Of a stretch of DNA of 12,245 nucleotides, positions 6,399 to 12,245 are shown in pieces. The stretch covers positions 1 to 12,245 of the forward strand of contig JAEZUZ010000099.1 in the NCBI GenBank assembly GCA_023443345.1. The letters run 5' to 3'. This DNA comes from Bacillota bacterium (GTDB lineage: Bacteria > Bacillota > Clostridia > Peptostreptococcales > Acidaminobacteraceae). Under the pieces are notes generated by a model, which saw only the letters and a program-made list of their open reading frames with translations, did no database searches and was not told where the DNA came from. The stretch's first letter is position 1. Each line of letters starts with the position of its first letter. The translations under genes and the position numbers were made by a program.

Positions 6399-7319
6399 AT
6401 GGATTTTTATCATAGGAGTGTACTGTTAGAAGAGACAATTCAATATTTAAATGTCAAAGAGGATGGAATTTATTTTGATGGAACTTTAGGCGGAGCGGGA
6501 CATTCTAGTGAGATTTTAAAAAGATTAGATAATGGAATGTTGGTTGCCGTTGATAAAGATCAAGATGCTCTAGACTATTCGATTAAAAAATTAAAAAGTA
6601 TCGGCGAGAATTTTGTAATTGCAAAGCTTGACTTTAAAGATATAGATTTACTTTTGGACAGCCTATTAATAAAAAAAATTGATGGGGCTGTTATTGATTT
6701 GGGAGTTTCTTCATATCAACTAGATCAAGCAGATAGAGGTTTTAGTTTTTTAAAAGAAGCAAAGCTCGATATGAGAATGGATAAAGCACAGTCAGTAGAT
6801 GCACATTTTGTTGTAAATCATTATACTCTAGAGCAACTTACCGAGATTATTAAAGATTATGGTCAGGAAAAATTTGCCCATAGAGTTGCTAAAAAGATAG
6901 TCGAAAGCAGACCTATAGATACAACGTTACAATTAGCTGAACTTGTTAAAAGTGTAGTTCCTTTTTCTAAGAAAGAAACAAAACATCCTGCAACCAGAAC
7001 TTTTCAAGCAATAAGAATTGAAGTAAATCAGGAGCTTAAAAATTTAGACAAGGCAATTAGAAAGTTAGTAGATAGAATGAATCCTGGTGCAAGACTTTGC
7101 ATAATTACTTTCCATTCACTTGAAGATAATATAGTCAAGAAAACATTTATGGATTTAGAAAGTGATTGTGAGTGTCCTCCAGAATTGCCGGTTTGTGTAT
7201 GCAATAAAAAATCTAAAGTAAAGAGAGTTATAAAAAAAGCAATAAAAGCTACAGACAAAGAGTTGGTCGAAAACCCTAGAAGCAGATCAGCACAACTCAG
7301 AGTCGTAGAAGTTCTTTAG
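6399..7319 (+). CDS. rsmH: 16S rRNA (cytosine(1402)-N(4))-methyltransferase RsmH
   Basis: RsmH (MraW) uses S-adenosylmethionine to methylate N4 of C1402 in the decoding centre of 16S rRNA. The 306-residue length is typical. The start MDFYHRSVLLEETI matches the family. The SAM-binding motif is FDGTLGGAGHS (26-36), followed by VAVDKDQDAL (49-58), IDLGVSSYQLDQADRGFSF (99-117) with DMRMD (124-128), GQEKFAHRVAKKI (155-167), HPATRTFQAIRIEVNQEL (196-213) and ITFHSLED (236-243). A CxCPPELPVCVC cysteine cluster (257-268) and a basic C terminus complete it. Only GGGA (6388-6391) serves as a ribosome binding site and the gap to mraZ is one base, so it probably depends on translational coupling. It is second in the dcw operon, its usual place. 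Confidence 0.97.
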   Translation: MDFYHRSVLLEETIQYLNVKEDGIYFDGTLGGAGHSSEILKRLDNGMLVAVDKDQDALDYSIKKLKSIGENFVIAKLDFKDIDLLLDSLLIKKIDGAVIDLGVSSYQLDQADRGFSFLKEAKLDMRMDKAQSVDAHFVVNHYTLEQLTEIIKDYGQEKFAHRVAKKIVESRPIDTTLQLAELVKSVVPFSKKETKHPATRTFQAIRIEVNQELKNLDKAIRKLVDRMNPGARLCIITFHSLEDNIVKKTFMDLESDCECPPELPVCVCNKKSKVKRVIKKAIKATDKELVENPRSRSAQLRVVEVL

Positions 7320-7328
7320 GAGATAAAA

Positions 7329-7769
7329 GTGGAAAGAGATTTTTATCAATTTGATAAGGCATATAATGAAGATGTCAAAAATAAAATAGCAGCTAGCCAA
7401 AGTAGACAGGCTAAACTTGAAAGAAAGAGAGAAAAGGGGTTAACCCTAGCTATTATTTTTACTGTTATTATATGTCTTTGGGTACTTGTAAATATAATTA
7501 AAGGATATATTTTAATAGATAAAATGAAATATGAAAACAATCTTTTATCTAGCAAGATTGAAACTTTAAATGAAGAAATAAATGATATAAGAATAAAAAT
7601 TGATGAAAAAACACAAACTGGACTAGTTGAGCAGATTGCAGTAAATCAACTTGGACTTGAAAGACCTAAGCTATCTCAAATTACTGTTTTAAATCAGACA
7701 AAGGAGTATGCATTGAAAAATAGTCCTTTAGATGATAAAATTAAACCCGAAGTGGCTTTAGGAAACTAA
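7329..7769 (+). CDS. ftsL: FtsL-like septum/division protein
   Basis: The 146-residue bitopic protein has a basic cytoplasmic N terminus of about 37 residues, one transmembrane helix (about 38-58, rich in I, V and L) and a heptad-like segment (about 64-96). It ends with a family-like stretch NQLGLERPKLSQITVLN (106-122). FtsL forms a complex with FtsB/DivIC and recruits or activates the FtsW-FtsI synthase at the division site. Sequence identity in this family is always low, so the call rests on topology, length and position between rsmH and the class B PBP. The start is GTG at 7329; the AGGAG site directly overlaps the rsmH stop. An internal in-frame start is less likely because none has a comparable site. 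The C-terminal tail beyond residue 125 is of unknown use. Confidence 0.82.
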   Translation: MERDFYQFDKAYNEDVKNKIAASQSRQAKLERKREKGLTLAIIFTVIICLWVLVNIIKGYILIDKMKYENNLLSSKIETLNEEINDIRIKIDEKTQTGLVEQIAVNQLGLERPKLSQITVLNQTKEYALKNSPLDDKIKPEVALGN

Positions 7770-7787
7770 ACATCAATTGGGGAAATT

Positions 7788-9932
7788 ATGAATTTTAGAC
7801 GAATGAATAAAAAGATGTACTTTGCCTTTAGCTTTGTATGTCTTGTTTTTTTTCTTTTTTTTGCAAGAATAATTCAATTGCAATTTTTTATGAAAAGTGA
7901 ATATACAAAATATGCTGAAAATTTGAGTGTTAGAGATATACCAGATAATCCTGCTAGAGGAATAATATATGATAAGAATTTAAACCAGTTGACCAAAAAT
8001 AGAAAAACATATGATTTTTGGATAACTGATTCAGATATAAATTATCAGAATTTAACTCCAATAGAGCAAGATAAAATAAAAGAAAGTTTTAGAAAAATAA
8101 ATGAAATTTATCCAATCAATTTAAAAGAGATAGATGAATTATTGAGAAGCGGATTTTCCTCATATAGAATAGCAAAGAGAGTTCCTTCTGATATAGCTGA
8201 AAAAATTAATAACTTAGATATTAACTGGTTAGCATCTTATGAAGTGTATAAGAGGGTTTATAATTTCGACTACCTTGCAGCACATTTGCTTGGAACAGTT
8301 AATGAAAGCGGACATGGAGTTTCTGGAATTGAGAATGCTCTAGATGTCGAATTAGCCGGTATTCAAGGGAAAAAAGTTGCTAAAACTGACCTATTGGGAA
8401 ATGAACTAGCTAACCAGGATATCAAGAAATATGAAGCTACAGATGGATACAATGTAGTAACTACAATAGACACAGTTATAAGTCAGTATGCAGAAACAGC
8501 TTTAGAGAAGGTTTTTAACCAGTATGAGCCTGAAAAAGCAATAGCTATAGTAATGGAAACTAAGACCGGGAACATATTGGCAATGGAATCTTATCCAACA
8601 TTTAGTTTAAATAATCCTACTAAATTAAAGGGAAATAATACAGTTGGAATGACAGATGAAGAGAAAGAAGAACTTTGGGTAAAAGCGTGGGATAATCCGG
8701 CTGTAAACTGGCTCTACGAACCAGGAAGTGTAAGCAAGCTTTTAACTTCAGCTATAGGATTAGATGACAATGTGTTCAATGAAGACACAACAGTACAGTG
8801 TATTAAGGGTGAAGAGGTTGTATCAGGAACAACTTTGAGATGTTGGGTATATCCAGATGAGCATGGAGTTCAAGATATGAAAACAGCTCTTGCAAACTCT
8901 TGTAACCCAGCCTTTATACAGTTAGGATTAAAAATTGGTCGAGATAGACTTTATGATGGCTTATCTAATTTTGACATACCCTATAGAACAAATATTGGAT
9001 TAGTTGGAGAAAACAATCCTATTTTTCCTGAGAAATCAGAGTTAAATCTTGTACAAATAGCAACTATGAGTTATGGTCACGGATATGCTGTTACACCTCT
9101 TCAGATGTTGACAGCTGTAAATGCCATAGTTAATGACGGCAAGATTATGCAACCACACATATATAGCAAAATTATTGATAACGACTCAAATGTTATCAGT
9201 GAAGTTAAACCTAAAGTTATAAAACAGGTTATAAGTAAGAAGACTTCTGATAGAATGAAGTCGCTTATGGAAAATGTAGCTAATAGTTTTGGCGGATCAA
9301 TGAGTTTTAGCAACTTTAAAGGAATAAGATATGGTGCAAAGACAGGAACAACACTTAAGTTAGATGAAACAGGAAATTACAATGATGACTTAAATATCCA
9401 CTCACTTTTTCTAACAGCACCAATAGAAGACCCAAAATATAGCATACTTGTAGTAATAGATGCCCCAAAGAAGCCAATGACATCTACATTTGGAGCTGGA
9501 CAAGTAGCCAGAGAAATTCTTTTAAATATCTTAGACTATGAAGGAGGATTTTTAGAGGCACACAATTCTCTTGAAAAAGCAACTGTACCAGATATAACTT
9601 CTAATAATTTAAACGATGCTATAGCTATTTTAGAAAATAGTGGATTTGAATATTCTTTAGTAAATTATAAACCAGATAAAGAAGCAGATGCTGTAGATGA
9701 TTTAATAAATAAGAGATTAAGAGATGCTCTGTCTCAATCTAATAATGATAATAAAGAAGATGAAGATAGAGAAGTAGAAGAAAATAACAAAAATCAAGAA
9801 GAAAAACCTTTAATAGAAAAGTACTACTATGTAGAAGAACAATTTCCAAAACCAGGATCTTCTGTTCTTCCAGGAGCAACTATTATCATAAATGTAGGAG
9901 TAAAAGAGTTTGAGCAAAAAGTATCACAATGA
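7788..9932 (+). CDS. ftsI: Class B penicillin-binding protein (FtsI/PBP2B-like) with a C-terminal PASTA domain
   Basis: This septal D,D-transpeptidase crosslinks peptidoglycan during division. The 714-residue product has an N-terminal membrane anchor (about 10-30), the class B dimerisation region beginning at ARGIIYD (56-62), and a transpeptidase domain. Active-site motifs are SVSK (314-317, nucleophile Ser314), SCN (371-373) and KTGTT (518-522). Cysteines 338, 352 and 372 lie near the active site, as in many clostridial homologues. A single PASTA domain starts at KATVPDIT (597-604) and ends at EQFPKPGSSVLPGATIIINV (684-703), but it is interrupted by about 50 charged residues (about 627-677). 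GGGGAA precedes the ATG. Position after ftsL fits FtsI/PbpB; SpoVD is the alternative, since it also has one PASTA domain, and no sporulation gene is seen. The end overlaps the next gene by 23 bases. Confidence 0.92.
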   Translation: MNFRRMNKKMYFAFSFVCLVFFLFFARIIQLQFFMKSEYTKYAENLSVRDIPDNPARGIIYDKNLNQLTKNRKTYDFWITDSDINYQNLTPIEQDKIKESFRKINEIYPINLKEIDELLRSGFSSYRIAKRVPSDIAEKINNLDINWLASYEVYKRVYNFDYLAAHLLGTVNESGHGVSGIENALDVELAGIQGKKVAKTDLLGNELANQDIKKYEATDGYNVVTTIDTVISQYAETALEKVFNQYEPEKAIAIVMETKTGNILAMESYPTFSLNNPTKLKGNNTVGMTDEEKEELWVKAWDNPAVNWLYEPGSVSKLLTSAIGLDDNVFNEDTTVQCIKGEEVVSGTTLRCWVYPDEHGVQDMKTALANSCNPAFIQLGLKIGRDRLYDGLSNFDIPYRTNIGLVGENNPIFPEKSELNLVQIATMSYGHGYAVTPLQMLTAVNAIVNDGKIMQPHIYSKIIDNDSNVISEVKPKVIKQVISKKTSDRMKSLMENVANSFGGSMSFSNFKGIRYGAKTGTTLKLDETGNYNDDLNIHSLFLTAPIEDPKYSILVVIDAPKKPMTSTFGAGQVAREILLNILDYEGGFLEAHNSLEKATVPDITSNNLNDAIAILENSGFEYSLVNYKPDKEADAVDDLINKRLRDALSQSNNDNKEDEDREVEENNKNQEEKPLIEKYYYVEEQFPKPGSSVLPGATIIINVGVKEFEQKVSQ

Positions 9933-11871
9933 TTCAATACAGTCATTAAAAGGGGCAGACAGAGTAAGAAAGAGACCTTCTGTTATATTTGGATCTGATG
10001 ATTTAGAAGGATGTAAACATTCAATATTTGAAATATTATCAAACTCAATAGATGAAGCGCGTGAGGGTTATGGAAAGGAAATAACCCTTATTTACCATAG
10101 AGATTTTTCTGTAACTGTTATTGATAATGGTAGAGGAATACCTGTTGGATATAATAGTAAGGAAAAAAGACAGAACTGGGAATTGCTATTTACTGAATTA
10201 TATGCAGGAGGCAAGTACGACAACAACGAAGGAAGTTCTTATGAATATTCTCTAGGACTTAATGGATTGGGATTATGTGCTACTCAGTACGCATCTGAAT
10301 TTATGGATGTAGAAATAGTCTATGATCAGACACTGTTTACTCTGCATTTTGAAAAAGGAGAGAATGTTGGGGGCCTTAAGAAGAAAAAGGCTCCTAGTTT
10401 AAAAACAGGAACAAAGATACACTGGAAACCAGACTTAGAAGTTTTTACAAACATAGAAATAGATCCTAACTATTTTCATGAACTTATAAAGGAACAGGCA
10501 GTTGTAAATGCCGGTATTAAGTTTATATTTGTAGATGAAATAAATGATAGAATTAGTGAGTACTATTATAAAGAAGGAATACGAGACTATATTAGAGAAA
10601 TAGATATGGACTCTTCTTTTACACCTATATATAGGATAAATGATGAAGCCGTAGGTAGGGATAGAGATGATAGACCAGAATATAAGGTGAAGTTAGATAT
10701 AGTTTTTTCCTTTAATAATGATATTCAATTTATAAAGTATTTCCATAACTCTAGCTCACTTACACATGGTGGTTCTCCAGAGGCTGCATTAAAGACGGCC
10801 TTCATGTATGAAATTGATAAATTTATTAAAAAATATGACAAATATAAAAAAAATGAAAAAATGATAAATTTTCAAGACATAGAAGATTCACTTATATTTA
10901 TATCAAGTTCTTTCTCTACTATGACCTCATACGAGAATCAGACAAAGAAAAGTATAAACAATCAATTTATAAAACAGTTTATGACAGAGACCATACGTAA
11001 AAACTTAGAAATAATATTTACTGAAGATCCTAAGACATGTATGGCTGTAATAGAACAAATATTAGTCAACAAGAGAGCTAGAGAAAGAGCAGAAATAGCT
11101 AAGAAGACTATAAAAAGCAAATTTAATGTTAAACAGGATGCTACAACTAGACCTAAAAAGTTTGTAGATTGTAGAGAGAAAGATCCAAGCAAGAGGGAAC
11201 TTTTTATTGTTGAAGGTGATTCTGCATTAGGGGCATGCAAGCAGTCAAGAGATGCTCAATTCCAAGCACTGATGCCTATTAGAGGTAAAATATTAAATAC
11301 GCTAAAGTCTGATTTTTCAAAAATAATGAAAAATGAAATCATAATGGACTTGATACAAATAATCGGAACAGGAATAGAATACACCAGTAAGAAAAAAGAA
11401 AACAAAGATTTTGATATAGATAAATTGAGGTACGACAAAATAATCATTACTACAGATGCTGATGTTGATGGATACCAAATCAGAACTTTGTTACTGACTA
11501 TGTTTTATACCCTTACACCTAGCTTACTTAAAGAGGGGAAAATATATATTGTAGAATCTCCCCTATATGAAATAATAAATAAAGATAAAAGTTACTTTGC
11601 ATATACAGATTCTGAAAAGAAAGATATTCTAAAAAAATTAGAAGGAAAAACTACTGTATTGCGTTCTAAGGGTCTTGGTGAAAACGATGCAGAAATGATG
11701 TGGCATACAACTATGAATCCTAAGACAAGAAAATTAATACAGGTAGATTATAAACACAGTAAAGAAGTTGCAGAAATATTTGACACTTTACTTGGAGATG
11801 ACCTTGAATCAAGAAAAAAAATCATTGAAGAAAAGGGATCAGAATATAGAAAATATGCAGATGTTTCTTGA
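9910..11871 (+). CDS. Divergent type IIA topoisomerase B subunit (GyrB/ParE-like ATPase)
   Basis: The 653-residue protein has the full GyrB/ParE layout: GHKL ATPase, transducer and TOPRIM, without the insertion of proteobacterial GyrB. ATPase residues include Glu41 and Asn45 in FEILSNSIDEA, and IDNGRGIPVG (71-80). The transducer keeps the QTK loop (344-346). TOPRIM has EGDSA with Glu435, MPIRGKILN (455-463) and the metal-binding DADVDG (516-521), so ATP use and cleavage chemistry look intact. It departs from the standard bacterial sequence where RPGMYIGS reads RPSVIFGS and GLHGVG reads GLNGLG (116-121). TTG 9910 is chosen because AGGAG (9896-9900) lies nine bases upstream and MSKKYHNDSI aligns with the family start. 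It overlaps the PBP gene by 23 bases. No A subunit follows; an rRNA region does. It is probably a second, ParE-like paralogue rather than the main GyrB. Confidence 0.88.
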   Translation: MSKKYHNDSIQSLKGADRVRKRPSVIFGSDDLEGCKHSIFEILSNSIDEAREGYGKEITLIYHRDFSVTVIDNGRGIPVGYNSKEKRQNWELLFTELYAGGKYDNNEGSSYEYSLGLNGLGLCATQYASEFMDVEIVYDQTLFTLHFEKGENVGGLKKKKAPSLKTGTKIHWKPDLEVFTNIEIDPNYFHELIKEQAVVNAGIKFIFVDEINDRISEYYYKEGIRDYIREIDMDSSFTPIYRINDEAVGRDRDDRPEYKVKLDIVFSFNNDIQFIKYFHNSSSLTHGGSPEAALKTAFMYEIDKFIKKYDKYKKNEKMINFQDIEDSLIFISSSFSTMTSYENQTKKSINNQFIKQFMTETIRKNLEIIFTEDPKTCMAVIEQILVNKRARERAEIAKKTIKSKFNVKQDATTRPKKFVDCREKDPSKRELFIVEGDSALGACKQSRDAQFQALMPIRGKILNTLKSDFSKIMKNEIIMDLIQIIGTGIEYTSKKKENKDFDIDKLRYDKIIITTDADVDGYQIRTLLLTMFYTLTPSLLKEGKIYIVESPLYEIINKDKSYFAYTDSEKKDILKKLEGKTTVLRSKGLGENDAEMMWHTTMNPKTRKLIQVDYKHSKEVAEIFDTLLGDDLESRKKIIEEKGSEYRKYADVS

Positions 11872-11893
11872 TTTATTTTTATAAAGAAATATA

Positions 11894-11922
11894 TTGACAA
11901 ACAAAAAAGATTGGTATATATT
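11894..11922 (+). promoter_or_regulatory. tRNA-Lys promoter
   Basis: Consensus TTGACA (11894-11899), a 17-base spacer and TATATT (11917-11922), with a start point near 11929, about 11 bases before the tRNA. The -35 and its next base (TTGACAA) form an inverted repeat with TTGTCAA at 11931-11937, just inside the transcript. The rRNA promoter at 12129 has the same arrangement. Confidence 0.85.
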
Positions 11923-11939
11923 ATTATATATTGTCAAAG

Positions 11940-12012
11940 GGAAGTGTAACTCAGTTGGTAGAGTAGCGGACTCTTAATCCGTCGGTCGTGGGTTCGAGCC
12001 CCACCACTTCCA
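11940..12012 (+). tRNA. tRNA-Lys (anticodon CUU)
   Basis: A complete 73-nt cloverleaf. The acceptor stem is GGAAGTG (11940-11946) with CACTTCC (12005-12011) and discriminator A12012; CCA is not encoded. The D stem is ACTC/GAGT. The anticodon stem GCGGA/TCCGT closes the loop CTCTTAA, with anticodon CTT at 11973-11975, reading AAG lysine codons. The T arm is GTGGG/CCCAC with loop TTCGAGC. It has its own promoter and is followed directly by six Ts. The usual tRNA-Lys(UUU) must lie elsewhere, since AAA is by far the commoner codon in this window. Confidence 0.96.
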
Positions 12013-12032
12013 TTTTTTATCAAAAAAATCCC

Positions 12033-12061
12033 TTGACCAAAAAAGAAGTATGATGTATATT
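12033..12061 (+). promoter_or_regulatory. rRNA operon promoter P1
   Basis: TTGACC (12033-12038), a 17-base spacer and TATATT (12056-12061), with A/T tracts upstream (12013-12028) that could serve as an UP element. A transcript starting near 12068 would begin with a small hairpin, CATCCT/GGGATG (12069-12087). It is tandem with P2. Confidence 0.75.
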
Positions 12062-12128
12062 AGAATAGCATCCTGGAGAAGGGGATGATGTCGATACAAA
12101 AAAAGCCAAAAAAAAAGTAAAAAAAGTA

Positions 12129-12157
12129 TTGACAATAATAAAATAAGCTAATATAAT
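12129..12157 (+). promoter_or_regulatory. rRNA operon promoter P2
   Basis: Both hexamers match consensus exactly: TTGACA (12129-12134), 17 bases, TATAAT (12152-12157). An A-rich stretch (about 12097-12127) just upstream looks like an UP element. The start point is near G12164. TTGTCA at 12165-12170 is the inverse of TGACAA at the -35. It should be the main driver of the 16S gene. Confidence 0.9.
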
Positions 12158-12185
12158 GAAATAGTTGTCAGAAAGAGACATGAAC

Positions 12186-12198
12186 GTTGAAAACTAAA
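12186..12198 (+). promoter_or_regulatory. boxA-like antitermination element in the rRNA leader
   Basis: GTTGAAAACTAAA resembles the TTTGAAAACT core seen in leaders of Firmicutes rRNA operons, where NusB/NusE bind nascent RNA to keep polymerase antiterminated. It lies about 22 bases after the P2 start and 27 bases before 16S. The match is partial. Confidence 0.5.
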
Positions 12199-12224
12199 GT
12201 AGAACTGCGTAAGGAAAAGAACTA

Positions 12225-12245
12225 TCAATTAAGAGTTTGATCCTG
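12225..12245 (+). rRNA. 16S ribosomal RNA, first bases only
   Basis: AGAGTTTGATCCTG (12232-12245) is the universal 5' end of 16S rRNA, the target of the 27F primer. By comparison with E. coli numbering, the mature 5' end should be about seven bases earlier, near 12225. The rest of the gene lies beyond the window. Confidence 0.93.

Noticed and set aside
7028..7258. Minus-strand ORF of 76 codons inside rsmH
   Set aside because: Shadow of the conserved rsmH reading frame.
7346..7555. Minus-strand hydrophobic ORF of 69 codons inside the ftsL-like gene
   Set aside because: The hydrophobic look comes from reading the transmembrane and AT-rich coding sequence backwards; position in the dcw operon supports the plus-strand gene.
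9101..9313. Minus-strand ORF of 70 codons inside the PBP gene
   Set aside because: Shadow of the transpeptidase domain coding region.
10962..11447. Two minus-strand ORFs inside the topoisomerase gene
   Set aside because: They overlap the conserved transducer and TOPRIM coding region, and no family resemblance is seen.
11864..11889. Hairpin over the end of the topoisomerase gene as a terminator
   Set aside because: The stem is almost all A-T (TTTC/GAAA and TTTAT/ATAAA) and no T-run follows it, so termination there is doubtful.
12069..12087. CATCCT/GGGATG hairpin in the rRNA leader as a terminator or riboswitch
   Set aside because: The stem is only 6 bp with one wobble pair, and A-rich rather than T-rich sequence follows. 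It is noted only as leader structure.

Overview
The window is strongly AT-rich. Its short intergenic gaps, GGAGG-type ribosome binding sites, GTG/TTG starts and textbook sigma-A promoters point to a low-GC Gram-positive bacterium. Gene content (YfmF/YfmH M16 pair, dcw cluster headed by MraZ, PASTA-bearing class B PBP, a second clostridial-style type IIA topoisomerase B subunit, tmRNA tag ending ALAA) suggests an anaerobic member of Clostridia/Tissierellia, perhaps Peptoniphilaceae. That placement is inference from composition and gene style, not from a database search.

Layout. (1) 1-737: the 3' two thirds of ychF, convergent with trxB (772-1710, minus); the two share one palindromic terminator. 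(2) 1711-1780: a 70-base divergent promoter region driving trxB leftwards and smpB rightwards. (3) 1781-2597: the trans-translation module. smpB is followed by ssrA (tmRNA), whose first base is the last base of the smpB stop codon, then a terminator. (4) 2611-5873: an operon of an inactive-type and an active-type M16 peptidase (yfmF, yfmH) plus lgt, coupled by 20- and 4-base overlaps and closed by a terminator. (5) 5859-11871: the start of a division/cell-wall (dcw) operon. It has a promoter, three tandem MraZ boxes, then mraZ, rsmH, ftsL-like, a PASTA class B PBP and, overlapping the PBP gene by 23 bases, a divergent topoisomerase B subunit. The usual next dcw genes (mraY, murD, ftsW, murG) are absent. 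(6) 11872-12245: a stable-RNA region with a promoter, tRNA-Lys(CUU), two tandem rRNA promoters, a boxA-like leader and the first bases of 16S rRNA.

How the genes work together. SmpB and tmRNA form one ribosome-rescue machine. YchF is a ribosome-associated ATPase, and YfmF/YfmH are linked by annotation to EF-P modification, so much of the left half concerns translation. TrxB supplies thiol reduction. Lgt matures lipoproteins. MraZ, RsmH, the FtsL-like protein and the PBP control and carry out septal wall synthesis.

There is no mobile element, CRISPR array or obvious novel multi-gene system. The points most worth a second look are the one-base smpB/ssrA overlap, the unusual orphan topoisomerase B subunit tied to the PBP gene, the matching TTGACAA/TTGTCA dyads around two stable-RNA promoters, the split PASTA domain, and the altered NxxE motif in YchF.
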